A stretch of 64,000 bases of DNA from Mariniblastus fucicola (GTDB lineage Bacteria; Planctomycetota; Planctomycetia; Pirellulales; Pirellulaceae). The DNA is taken from contig NZ_CP042912.1 in NCBI RefSeq assembly GCF_008087665.1, positions 4,960,001 to 5,024,000 of the forward strand, in the 5' to 3' direction. Numbering within the stretch: the first letter of the stretch is position 1; each line of letters opens with the position of its first letter. Shown one piece after another: positions 8,870 through 22,572 of the stretch. Position numbers and translations under genes: made by a program. The notes under the pieces are model-generated. The model was not told where the DNA came from. It saw only the letters and a list, made by a program, of their open reading frames with translations, and made no database searches.

Positions 8870-10558
8870 ATGCATATCGATTACAAATGTGATTCCATTC
8901 GTGAGCTGCGGGACCAGCAGGTTCGCTTTGCGCCGCGAAATCGAAAAGTCGAACAACTTGACGCCGCGGAAAAGCTGCTTCACGAGATCAACGTCCGTCA
9001 GGACTATAACTTTGAGTTCGTCTGCTTCCGCATTACCGGATTCCGCGCTGACGCTGGCCCGATCGTAAAGATTCCGGGCAAGCAATTGCTGCAGGATCTG
9101 CACCGATTTATCGAAGACATGTCAGAAGCGTCCGATTTGGTTGCTGAAGAATTCGGACAGCCTGTTCTGACCGTGGAGGAATTGAGCAAGCGATTCAATG
9201 TCTCGACCAAAACGATCTCACGCTGGCGTCAGCAGGGATTGGTAAGCCGTAAGTTTATCTTTGACGGTGGCCGGAAACGCGTTGGCTTTCTTCAAACCAG
9301 CGTCGACTCGTTTGTCAAAAACAATCGTGAAAAGGTAAGCCGTGGTCAGCGATTTAGCCAGCTTACGGAAGAAGACAAAGTCGAAATCATCGACCGTGCA
9401 CGCCGTTTGGCTCGAGCGGGAGGATGTCCTGCAGAAGTGACTCGCCGCATCGCGAAACACATGGGTCGCAGTATTGAGACGATTCGATACACGATCAAGC
9501 AGTTCGACGAAAAGAACCAAACCATCGCCGTGTTCCCGAACCAGACTGGTCCGTTGAATCTGGAGATGAAGGAACGCATCTACGCTGATTTTTCGGCTGG
9601 CAAATCTGCCGAAGTGATCGCGTCTCGATACTGCCGCACAAAGACAACGATCTACCGCGTTATCAACGAGATGCGTGCGACGATGATCATGGAGCTTCCG
9701 CTGGACTTCATGGACAGCCCGGAATTTCACCGCAAGGCTGCGGAGAAGAAGATCGTTGATTCACCGATTCCAGAATACGAAAAAACGCCGCGTCGCGTGA
9801 AAGCACCGGCTGGACTGCCGCACTATCTGGCATCGCTCTATGAAGTGCCGTTGCTCAACCGCGAGCAGGAGCAGTACCTGTTTCGCAAGTATAACTTCCT
9901 GAAGTTCCGCGCCAGCAAACTGCGTGAGCGAATGGAAGTTTCACGAGCTCGTTCAAACGAGATGGATGAAATCGAAAGGCTGTACAACGAAGCGGTCAAA
10001 ATTAAAAACCGTATCGTCCAGTCGAACTTGCGTCTGGTGGTTTCTATCGCCAAGAAGCACGTGCAAGCCAGCGAAGATTTCTTCACGCTTGTCAGCGATG
10101 GTAACATGTCGTTGATTCGTGCGGTTGAAAAGTTCGACTACACACGCGGCAACAAGTTCAGCACTTATGCGAGCTGGGCGATCATGAAGAACTTTGCTCG
10201 TACGATTCCTGGCGAGTATCGTCAGAAGGATCGCTTCCGCCCAACGTCCGAGGAGATGTTCCTGGCAACCGCCGACGAACGTACGGACCGAATCATGCTG
10301 GAAACCGAGCAGGCGATTCGCGAAGAGCAGGTCAGCTCAATTTTGGAAACGCTGGACGATCGTGAGCAGAAGATCATCATCAGCCGCTTCGGTCTGGACT
10401 ATCGCAACGAGCCTCAAACGTTGAAGCAGGTTGGCGAAGAACTGGGCGTTACCAAAGAGCGGATTCGCCAAATTGAAGCCCGTGCCTTGAGCAAGCTTCG
10501 AGCGGTTGCGAACCAGGAAGTTGCCGTTTTCGCTGACTTCATCGATTCGGAAAACTAG
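8870..10558 (+). CDS. Sigma-70 family factor with N-terminal HTH modules
   Basis: The protein has 562 residues. Residues 1-95 form an uncharacterised domain. Residues 100-150 are an excisionase/MerR-like helix-turn-helix (LTVEELSKRFNVSTKTISRWRQQGLV). Two further HTH-like segments follow (RIAKHMGRSIETIRYTIKQF; AEVIASRYCRTKTTIYRVI). From about 315 it becomes a sigma factor: region 1.2-like (LASLYEVPLLNREQEQYLFRKY), region 2 (NLRLVVSIAKKH, FSTYASWAIMKNFARTIP) and region 4 (LDDREQKIIISRFGL, LGVTKERIRQIEARALSKLR). Region 3 is not obvious. It directs RNA polymerase to promoters, and the HTH part may read extra DNA. The gene ends in a strong terminator. Confidence 0.9.
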   Translation: MHIDYKCDSIRELRDQQVRFAPRNRKVEQLDAAEKLLHEINVRQDYNFEFVCFRITGFRADAGPIVKIPGKQLLQDLHRFIEDMSEASDLVAEEFGQPVLTVEELSKRFNVSTKTISRWRQQGLVSRKFIFDGGRKRVGFLQTSVDSFVKNNREKVSRGQRFSQLTEEDKVEIIDRARRLARAGGCPAEVTRRIAKHMGRSIETIRYTIKQFDEKNQTIAVFPNQTGPLNLEMKERIYADFSAGKSAEVIASRYCRTKTTIYRVINEMRATMIMELPLDFMDSPEFHRKAAEKKIVDSPIPEYEKTPRRVKAPAGLPHYLASLYEVPLLNREQEQYLFRKYNFLKFRASKLRERMEVSRARSNEMDEIERLYNEAVKIKNRIVQSNLRLVVSIAKKHVQASEDFFTLVSDGNMSLIRAVEKFDYTRGNKFSTYASWAIMKNFARTIPGEYRQKDRFRPTSEEMFLATADERTDRIMLETEQAIREEQVSSILETLDDREQKIIISRFGLDYRNEPQTLKQVGEELGVTKERIRQIEARALSKLRAVANQEVAVFADFIDSEN

Positions 10559-10584
10559 ACCAAAACCTTCAATTGAGAACCGAT

Positions 10585-10615
10585 GAGCGGAGCATTTGCC
10601 TCCGCTCTTTTTTTT
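10585..10615 (+). terminator. Rho-independent terminator of the sigma factor gene
   Basis: The stem GAGCGGAG / CTCCGCTC (eight perfect pairs, seven-base loop) is followed directly by eight T residues. It begins 27 bases after the stop codon of the sigma gene, so that gene is probably monocistronic. Confidence 0.92.
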
Positions 10616-10679
10616 GGATGACTGGATCAGAAATTTCGTGGATAATCAAACGGTCTAACTCTCGATGACCGGTGCTCCA

Positions 10680-11753
10680 ATGAAATCTACTTTTTCCTTG
10701 ATCACACTTTTGTTCGCCGCCTGCTTGGTAACTCAGGCCAACGCGCAGCAAAGCAAACAACGCGTTTCCCTGTTCGACGGCAGCACTTTTCAAGACTGGA
10801 ACGGCGACACGGAGAACACTTGGCGAATCAAAGACGGCGCGATCGTTGCTGGATCGATGGACAAGCCTGCCGCTCGAAACGAGTTCCTCGTCACTTCAAA
10901 GAAGTACTCTGATTTCGACCTGCGATTGAAATTCAAAATTACAGGGACTCAGAAGATCAATTGCGGCGTTCAGTTTCGCTCCGAACGAGCCACAGAGCAG
11001 GATGATGTTCCGCTCCACGAGGTGATCGGCTATCAGGCTGACATCGGCGACGACGTACATGGTTGTCTGTACGATGAAAGTCGTCGAAACAGGTTTCTCG
11101 CCAAACCCGATGCGAAAATCGCTTCGAAAGTTTCGGGCGCCGCTGACAGCGACGGCTGGCAAACGTATCGAATCCTCGCGGTTGGAGACCGAATCCAGTT
11201 ATGGATCAACGGTGTTCAGACGGTCGACTATACCGAATCGGAAAAAACCATACCGCAGGACGGTGCGATAGGACTCCAAATCCATGGCGGCATGGTTGGC
11301 ACGATTGCTTACAAAGACGTAACGATTCAGGATCTTTCGAACAGGGACAAAATTTCGATTGATGACTTCGCGTGGATCGCTGGCCACTGGCAGGGTGACG
11401 CCATGGGTGGCTCATTTGAGGAAACGTGGAATCCGCCGATGGCGGGCGAGATGCTGGGCATGTTCAAGCTGGCTAAAGACGACAAGGTTAGCTTCTACGA
11501 AATCATGACGATCGTTCCCAAAAGCAATTCTTTCGTCCTTCGCCTGAAACATTTTTCTGAGGGACTTGTTGGCTGGGAAGAGAAAAACAAATCGGTCGAC
11601 TTCCCTCTGATTTCGGTATCAGACAGCGAGATTTGCTTCGATGGCTTGAAGTTCATCAAGTTTGACAATGACAGCCTTCGAATCGAGGTAGTTGTGGGAA
11701 AAGGCGACAAATCGTCGACCGTTGCTTTCGATTGCAAGCGGGCCAAGAACTAA
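10680..11753 (+). CDS. Secreted DUF1080 (3-keto-disaccharide hydrolase fold) plus DUF6265 protein
   Basis: Starting at ATG 10680 gives 357 residues with a signal peptide (STFSLITLLFAACLVTQANAQ). Residues about 25-220 are a concanavalin-like DUF1080 domain (RVSLFDGSTFQDWNGD, NCGVQFRSE, WQTYRILAVGDRIQLWINGVQTVDY). Members of this family are very abundant in planctomycetes and some cleave 3-keto-glycosides. Residues 230-355 match DUF6265 (FAWIAGHWQGDAMGGSFEETW), a small beta-barrel of unknown role. The two-domain fusion suggests an exported carbohydrate-related protein. It is not clearly linked to its neighbours. Confidence 0.85.
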   Translation: MKSTFSLITLLFAACLVTQANAQQSKQRVSLFDGSTFQDWNGDTENTWRIKDGAIVAGSMDKPAARNEFLVTSKKYSDFDLRLKFKITGTQKINCGVQFRSERATEQDDVPLHEVIGYQADIGDDVHGCLYDESRRNRFLAKPDAKIASKVSGAADSDGWQTYRILAVGDRIQLWINGVQTVDYTESEKTIPQDGAIGLQIHGGMVGTIAYKDVTIQDLSNRDKISIDDFAWIAGHWQGDAMGGSFEETWNPPMAGEMLGMFKLAKDDKVSFYEIMTIVPKSNSFVLRLKHFSEGLVGWEEKNKSVDFPLISVSDSEICFDGLKFIKFDNDSLRIEVVVGKGDKSSTVAFDCKRAKN

Positions 11754-11843
11754 GGTCTGCAGACGAATTTGATGCCCAAGGCAATCGTTGCGACAAGTTC
11801 TTTTTGGCAATTCGCAGTAATGCAGCGGCAACGCGAAAGGCGT

Positions 11844-14168
11844 TTACCAGCGAATCACATCGAGCACGTTGGTGTGTTCATCTGTCCAGACTAGCTTTCG
11901 ATCCGAAGCGATGGATTGCCAACCGTTGCCGGTTTGCATGAACTTTTCCACGACCTCAGCGTCCTTCGACATCACCATGTAGAAGCTGGCCGTTCGACCT
12001 GTTTCGTCGATCGTTGCCTGGTCTGGCAAGTCGATTCGCATCGCGGCAGCAAGCTTAAATCGTTCCGAAATCCCGGCGCCGATCGGAGCGAAGTCAATGA
12101 ACTTGCTTGAAACATGAAACACCAACAAGCCATCGTCTTCCAGCAAATCAAGATAGAGCTGGATTGCTTCTTCGGTCAGCAGATGCAATGGCACAGCGTC
12201 GCTGCCGAACGCATCCATAACCATCATCTGATACTTCTCCGATTTCGTCCGACGATAGGAAGCCGGATGAAACGCAGACCCCCTCACGGGCTCGTGTTGC
12301 CCCGCGATGCGGCGGCGTAACAAATCCAACTGAATTCTGGCGTCGCCGAGCACGACGTTGACGTTCGCCCCACTGTCTTTCGCGGAACTGAGATAGGAGA
12401 AGTACTGTTTGTTCGATGCGAACTGATAGACGACCGGATCGATTTCATAAAAGTCAAAATCCTGGTCTTCGGTCGCGTACGCCGCAAGCGAACCGACGCC
12501 CAAACCAACCGCGGCAATGCGATTGCAGCGGTCTCCATATAACCGAAACACATCACCAATCGGCCCATCAAGATGATAGTAAGTTAACGCTTCCGGATTT
12601 TCGTTCTGGTCCAGACGCTGCATTCCGTGAAGCGTTCTTCCGTTAACCAACATGATAAATTTGCCTTTGTCGTCGATCGCGATTTCGTTGACTCCAAAGA
12701 ACCCTCGCTCACGCGTCACGACGTCGCGAATATCCATAATCATCGGACAGGCTAAAGCCAGAATCGCATAGCCAACCGCGAACTTCCTGGGAGCTTCAAC
12801 CATCGACAGACAAATCACTGCCGGAACTCCAAATCCGATCACCGTTCGAAAGGCTGGCGGCAACGCTACTGACTCGAACAGAAACCACGAAAACGCAAGT
12901 GACGCCGCCACCAACAGTGGCTTGATGCCGACATACTCCTGAAACCAGTCTACATTGGCACCGTCGGAATCCGCATTGCCATTGAGTGCCTTTCTCGCCG
13001 GCAGTACCAGACATGCAGCGACAAGCATCAGGGGATATTCGAGGATGCTGTTGAACAGGTTGGGGGCGATCAGCGAATTAACTGCTCCGCCAACAACACC
13101 ACCGATGCTCATCATCAAATAGAACTCAGTAAGTTGTTCTACAGATGGTTTGAGTCGATTGAGTTCACCGTGGCAAACCATCGCCACGACAAAGAAAATT
13201 GAAAAGTGAATGAAGATCATCAACAGTGGGTTTTCGCCAGGATCGATCAGCGAAATCAACGGCATCAACAGCAACATTCCCGGCAGAATGAAAATCAGCG
13301 TCCCGTGAGGAATTGGATTGCGGTTTGAAAACACAAATATGAAAGTCAGCAAGTACAGCGCCAGTGGGATACTCCACATGAGCGGAAAGGAGCCAACCTC
13401 CGTCGACACAACCGTCGTCACGCCCAACATCAGACTCGACGGGATCGCTGCGAGGGCGATGTAGCGAAGGCGATTCTTCCACGGCAACGATCGCGCCTTC
13501 ACCGTCGTAGGGGTACGTTCCAGTGAGGTTAAATCAGTCTTCGATAGCGTGATCCAACCACAGGCGATAAACAGGACCGCCAGCAACATGAATCCTCCGG
13601 TCCAAAACCATCCTTGCGCAGTGAGCCCAAGATACCGCTCAACCAAAAACGGATAGCTGATCAGCGCAGCCAACGAACCGATGTTGCTTACTGCGTACAG
13701 GAACCAGGGCTCCGAGCCATCGTTGCCGGACGACAGACCGAACCAACGCTGAAGTAACGGAGCACTGCTACTGATGATAAAAAACGGCAACCCAACGCAG
13801 ACCGCCAACTGACCGACCAGCCAGCCGATTGGGTTGGAGTCCGTTGGAACTGCCCAGTCTTCAACCAGATGCATCGGTAACAAAAAGCAGACGAGCGCAA
13901 GAATCGTCAGGTGACCAATGAGGTGATTCCGGACTCCCATTTTGGGCGGACCATAGTGAGCCCAAGCGTATCCTGCCAACAGCACAGCCTGAAAAAAGAG
14001 GACACAACCGTTCCAAACCGCAGGGGTGCCGCCAAGCGACGGCAGGATCATTCGGCCGATCATTGGCTGAACTAAAAACAGCAGGAAGGAGCTAACCAGC
14101 AGCGTAAATGAAAACGTAAGTTCGCGCATGATGTCCGTCGTGGCAAGAGACTGCTCCGTTTTTCTCAA
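11844..14168 (-). CDS. Fused MFS / spermidine synthase-like membrane protein
   Basis: The protein has 774 residues. The N-terminal half (about 1-450) has roughly 12-14 hydrophobic helices (LLVSSFLLFLVQPMIGRMILP). The C-terminal half is a spermidine-synthase/SAM-methyltransferase-like fold (AVGLGVGSLAAYA, FYEIDPVVYQFA, VVLGDARIQLDL, MVMDAFGSDAVPLHLLTEE). Such fusions are widespread in planctomycetes, and their substrate is not known. The canonical GGGDGG loop of true spermidine synthases is GLGVGS here, so polyamine synthesis is not assured. I keep the TTG start at 14168 because AAAGGA lies six bases before it. ATG 14129 is the alternative. Confidence 0.82.
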   Translation of the reverse strand: MRKTEQSLATTDIMRELTFSFTLLVSSFLLFLVQPMIGRMILPSLGGTPAVWNGCVLFFQAVLLAGYAWAHYGPPKMGVRNHLIGHLTILALVCFLLPMHLVEDWAVPTDSNPIGWLVGQLAVCVGLPFFIISSSAPLLQRWFGLSSGNDGSEPWFLYAVSNIGSLAALISYPFLVERYLGLTAQGWFWTGGFMLLAVLFIACGWITLSKTDLTSLERTPTTVKARSLPWKNRLRYIALAAIPSSLMLGVTTVVSTEVGSFPLMWSIPLALYLLTFIFVFSNRNPIPHGTLIFILPGMLLLMPLISLIDPGENPLLMIFIHFSIFFVVAMVCHGELNRLKPSVEQLTEFYLMMSIGGVVGGAVNSLIAPNLFNSILEYPLMLVAACLVLPARKALNGNADSDGANVDWFQEYVGIKPLLVAASLAFSWFLFESVALPPAFRTVIGFGVPAVICLSMVEAPRKFAVGYAILALACPMIMDIRDVVTRERGFFGVNEIAIDDKGKFIMLVNGRTLHGMQRLDQNENPEALTYYHLDGPIGDVFRLYGDRCNRIAAVGLGVGSLAAYATEDQDFDFYEIDPVVYQFASNKQYFSYLSSAKDSGANVNVVLGDARIQLDLLRRRIAGQHEPVRGSAFHPASYRRTKSEKYQMMVMDAFGSDAVPLHLLTEEAIQLYLDLLEDDGLLVFHVSSKFIDFAPIGAGISERFKLAAAMRIDLPDQATIDETGRTASFYMVMSKDAEVVEKFMQTGNGWQSIASDRKLVWTDEHTNVLDVIRW

Positions 14169-14295
14169 TCGGCATCCTTTAGTTCCGAATTCTGGATTTC
14201 GCAGCGATCGCTACGATCGAACCAGAGTGCCCTGAAGTGGTATCAGTTATTCCAAAAACACATCTCAAAAACAATTCGTTTTACCGGGACTTGTT

Positions 14296-14311
14296 CGTGA
14301 AAATTTTCACG
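14296..14311. promoter_or_regulatory. 16-bp perfect palindrome, candidate operator
   Basis: CGTGAAAATTTTCACG is a perfect inverted repeat. It lies in the 301-base divergent region between the fused MFS gene (start 14168) and the CBS gene (start 14470). Its length and symmetry fit a dimeric repressor or activator site. It is 36 bases upstream of the predicted -35 of the CBS promoter. The regulator is unknown, and I see no second copy in the window. Nothing else is evident in this intergenic stretch except that promoter. Confidence 0.5.
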
Positions 14312-14346
14312 GTCACCTTAAACCGGTGCGATGCGTCAGAATTTGC

Positions 14347-14374
14347 TTGAATGCCGATGCAATGGCCATAGAAT
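14347..14374 (+). promoter_or_regulatory. Candidate sigma-70 promoter for the CBS gene
   Basis: TTGAAT (14347-14352), a 16-base spacer and TAGAAT (14369-14374) resemble the -35 and -10 boxes. Transcription would start near 14381, about 90 bases before the ATG. Confidence 0.35.
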
Positions 14375-14469
14375 CGCGCCTGAGGCTGCGAGAAGCATGG
14401 GGCTGAAAACTAGAATGAGAAACTGGACAAAGAGGCGTTTAAAATTCTGCAATTGAATTGGAGAGACCA

Positions 14470-14949
14470 ATGACTCACGAAATTTCTAACATGGTCGCAT
14501 CGGACATCATGGTGACGCGGCTGGTGAAACTGAGGCCAGAGACGGATGTGTTCAAGGCAATCGAAATACTGGTCAAAAACCGGATTTCAGGAGCTCCTGT
14601 CGTCGACGACCAAGATCAGCTACTGGGTGTTTTTTCTGAAAAATGCTGCATGCAAGTTTTGGTCGATGCGGCTTACGAAGGCCTGCCAACGAATCAGGTA
14701 CAGGCTTTCATGGACAAGGATCCCGATACCGTAAGCGAAAACACTCAGCTGATCTCGATCGCAAACTTCTTTTTGATTACTCCCAGCCGACGGCTTCCCG
14801 TTTTACGCGATGGAAGAATCGTCGGTCAGATCAGCCGACGCGATGTAATCCGCGCCGCAGCAAAACGACAGGCCAAACATTCCGATCACAGCAAGCGATT
14901 ACTCTATCTATCAGCGCTGCGGGAAATGGACGACGTCCCGGCAGTCTGA
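14470..14949 (+). CDS. CBS-domain pair protein
   Basis: The ATG at 14470 is preceded by GGAGAGACCA. The protein has 159 residues and is essentially two CBS motifs: ASDIMVTRLVKLRPETDVFKAI..GAPVVDDQDQLLGVFSEKCC and VQAFMDKDPDTVSENTQL..RRLPVLRDGRIVGQISRRDVIRA. CBS pairs bind adenine nucleotides (AMP, ATP, SAM) and usually regulate another protein. As a stand-alone domain, its target is unknown. It is preceded by a candidate promoter and a palindrome, so it may be regulated separately. It converges with the CdsA gene. Confidence 0.9.
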   Translation: MTHEISNMVASDIMVTRLVKLRPETDVFKAIEILVKNRISGAPVVDDQDQLLGVFSEKCCMQVLVDAAYEGLPTNQVQAFMDKDPDTVSENTQLISIANFFLITPSRRLPVLRDGRIVGQISRRDVIRAAAKRQAKHSDHSKRLLYLSALREMDDVPAV

Positions 14950-14978
14950 ATGCTGGCCTTTGCCGTCACGAACGGTTC

Positions 14979-15968
14979 TTAACCGTAGAAGTAATAGGTG
15001 AAGTGAAAGAACAATGGCGCGGCAAACGTCAGACTATCAAGCCGATCCAACAGACCTCCGTGTCCCGGCAGGAAACTGCCTGAGTCTTTGACTCCAAGGT
15101 CACGTTTGATCGCTGAGATACAGACGTCGCCGCCGAAGCCTGCGAGCCCCACAATCAAGCCCGCCATCAACGCGCGGGGAAGGTCAAACACGGTCAGCCA
15201 CGGCCCGACGATTCCGGCAATCACGACCGTTGTGCACACGCCGCCGACCATTCCGACAACCGTTTTTCCCGGGCTCACTGAGGGCAAGATTTTCCTCCTG
15301 CCTAACGCCTTGCCCCAACAAAACTGCGCAATATCGTTTAACTGAGTCAGTACCAGCAACAGGACCAGCAATGCGGGCCCGTATCCGAGACGGGCGGATT
15401 CGGAAAACCAAACCGGATCAACATGTGGAGTTTCGCTCAGCGGCATGGTCACCAACATCGCTGCGTGTGACAGACTGAACACCGTCGTCATCAAGCCCCA
15501 CTGAATGGCTCCGACGGCTTTCACAAATCCATCCGTGTTGCCGCCAAGAACAATCCTGGTTGGTAAGAGGATGAACATGTAAACCGGAATGAATACGAGA
15601 AACATTCCGATCCAGCCGATGCTGACCCAATAGAATTGAACCGGAACGGATAGCAGAGCCCAGATCAGCACCGGTTTGTCACTTTCGCGCACCGATACCA
15701 GATGGAAGTACTCTCGCATTGCGAAAAAACTGATGACGCCCAACAGTATGATCGCGGTGAGTTTCGAAGCGACGATTGCTACGAACAGACACAGCACGAT
15801 TCCCCACCACGTCACGGTCCTGGCCGTAAGTTCGTCGGAAAAGTCAAACCGCCGCTGATTCTTCAACCAGACAATCACCGAACTGATCGCGAGCAGCACA
15901 AAGAGTCCGCCGAAGGTTTGCAGGACCTCGACAGAAAGGTGAGGCAGAAGTTCAAGTGCCAGTAACAA
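14979..15968 (-). CDS. cdsA: Phosphatidate cytidylyltransferase
   Basis: The protein has 329 residues with about eight membrane helices. The signature near the C-terminus is intact (SAIKRDLGVKDSGSFLPGHGG followed by LLDRLDSL). The enzyme makes CDP-diacylglycerol from phosphatidate and CTP in the inner membrane, the branch point for all phospholipids. The start is TTG 15968, preceded by GAGGTGA at suitable spacing. An ATG downstream would remove the first helix. The gene follows a CDP-alcohol phosphatidyltransferase gene by 45 bases, so the two probably form an operon in which one enzyme makes the CDP-activated donor for the other. Confidence 0.93.
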   Translation of the reverse strand: MLLALELLPHLSVEVLQTFGGLFVLLAISSVIVWLKNQRRFDFSDELTARTVTWWGIVLCLFVAIVASKLTAIILLGVISFFAMREYFHLVSVRESDKPVLIWALLSVPVQFYWVSIGWIGMFLVFIPVYMFILLPTRIVLGGNTDGFVKAVGAIQWGLMTTVFSLSHAAMLVTMPLSETPHVDPVWFSESARLGYGPALLVLLLVLTQLNDIAQFCWGKALGRRKILPSVSPGKTVVGMVGGVCTTVVIAGIVGPWLTVFDLPRALMAGLIVGLAGFGGDVCISAIKRDLGVKDSGSFLPGHGGLLDRLDSLTFAAPLFFHFTYYFYG

Positions 15969-16013
15969 GCCAGGTCACCTCGGTTCAGACATGTAAAATG
16001 GAATGGGCGTGGG

Positions 16014-16736
16014 TCAGGATTGCGATCGGGAGTTTTGCTGCATCGCGCGACCGATGATAGTCAGTCTTCGAATCGCAGTCACCAATCCGAACAGGACAAT
16101 GATCGCAAGAGCGCCATTCAAAATCCAGGACTGTAACTGTTGGTCAGCATCGAGGAACGTCAATGCGGACAAAACGACAGAAACGACCGTCATCAAGGCC
16201 ATTCGCTGTGGCTTGGCCATGGGTCCGGCAAAAACCTGACCCGCGCCGACGCTGACTCCGATGGCTCGAGTGTAGGCAACAAAAACGGCGACCACCGCTG
16301 CAGCCCAGCCGAGCGAAGTAACGCCAACGCAGGCAAAGCCGGCCCCGACGAAAATGAATGTGTCGGAGATTCGATCAGGAACTTCGTTGTACAACTCGCC
16401 AGTGACGGTGGCTTTGCCTCCTTCAACGGCAACCATCCCGTCAAGCAGATTCGCAATCAATCTTCCCTGGATCATTGCAGCGGCAACCAACCAAAGAAAA
16501 CCATGAAGCAACGTGGCTTCAACCCATGTCGTCGCGGCCATCGAAGCTCCGGCCAATGCTCCGAATGCGATGCTGCTACAGCTGATCATGTTTGGCGTGA
16601 CGGAGGAGGCTGCCAGACGCTGTGCCAAAAACTGAAACAGCTTCATGCCTCGCGATTTGATCGGTCGCCTATTCTCAAGATCTGCGTTGGATTCTTTATT
16701 CATGGTCGTCATGCCGGAGTAAACATTCCGGACCAT
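16014..16736 (-). CDS. CDP-alcohol phosphatidyltransferase family protein
   Basis: The protein has 240 residues with several membrane helices. The family motif D-G-x2-A-R...G-x3-D-x3-D appears in altered form: LLDGMVAVEGGK..GELYNEVPDRISD. The usual Arg is replaced by Val and the second Asp by Asn, although further Asp residues follow (VPDRISD). This variant motif marks a recognised subfamily, as far as I recall, so it is probably still active. It would transfer a phosphatidyl group from CDP-diacylglycerol to an alcohol that cannot be named. It sits between a 61-residue gene and cdsA. The start at ATG 16736 is uncertain. Confidence 0.85.
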   Translation of the reverse strand: MVRNVYSGMTTMNKESNADLENRRPIKSRGMKLFQFLAQRLAASSVTPNMISCSSIAFGALAGASMAATTWVEATLLHGFLWLVAAAMIQGRLIANLLDGMVAVEGGKATVTGELYNEVPDRISDTFIFVGAGFACVGVTSLGWAAAVVAVFVAYTRAIGVSVGAGQVFAGPMAKPQRMALMTVVSVVLSALTFLDADQQLQSWILNGALAIIVLFGLVTAIRRLTIIGRAMQQNSRSQS

Positions 16737-16745
16737 GCTACCACA

Positions 16746-16931
16746 CTAGATGGGTTTCTCGTTCGTTGGCCAGTGGTACCACACGACCACGACGCCTTTT
16801 TGATGATCGCAACTATGTGTGATATTGATCAGTAGTTCGGGCGGAATTTGGGAAGCAAACTGCGCGGCTTCGTTACAAAGATCATTCCAAAAACGATACG
16901 AGGACTGGAAGATCTGGTGATGGACTTGCAT
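16746..16931 (-). CDS. Small conserved-looking protein, 61 residues
   Basis: The ATG at 16931 follows AGGAG with a six-base gap, a near-ideal ribosome binding site. The sequence has the look of a real small protein: an amphipathic helix (SSYRFWNDLCNEAAQFASQ) then a compact beta hairpin (LLINITHSCDHQKG, VVVVWYHW). It ends nine bases before the start of the CDP-alcohol phosphatidyltransferase gene, so it should be co-transcribed with the phospholipid pair. The function is unknown. The His-Ser-Cys-Asp-His cluster could bind a metal, but this is speculation. Confidence 0.65.
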   Translation of the reverse strand: MQVHHQIFQSSYRFWNDLCNEAAQFASQIPPELLINITHSCDHQKGVVVVWYHWPTNEKPI

Positions 16932-17115
16932 TTGCGACTCCTGAAGGAGAACCCTGACTCTGAGTAATGTTCAGGCAATTCGTCGCCGAGTCGTAAATCT
17001 TGGGACCATTCTCGAATCTGAGGATTGTTGTAACCGTCTTCCGTTGGTCGCAAAAGCACGAAATGCCTCAAGGCCCATCAACGCCGTCAGGACACGATGA
17101 ATGCCAACAGCGCGT

Positions 17116-17153
17116 AAAAAAACCGGCTTTCAACTACAGGAATTGAAAGCCGG
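17116..17153 (-). terminator. Rho-independent terminator of the rpoBC operon
   Basis: On the minus strand the stem CCGGCTTTCAA / TTGAAAGCCGG (11 perfect pairs, nine-base loop) is followed by seven T residues. It begins 21 bases after the rpoC stop and closes the long ribosomal-protein/RNA-polymerase transcription unit. Confidence 0.93.
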
Positions 17154-17174
17154 CATTTCTTTATCGTTCAAACT

Positions 17175-22433
<5,259 letters not shown>

Positions 22434-22572
22434 ATTCACAAGCTCCACAAGTTATAAGGTGTCTGAATGTTTTGTTTGGGACGCGCTGTTGGTGGCACAG
22501 GCTTCTATGCCCACGGACATGCAAGACACGCGAACACGGTCTTGCTGCCCTATGCCACCGAGGTGACGGTGG

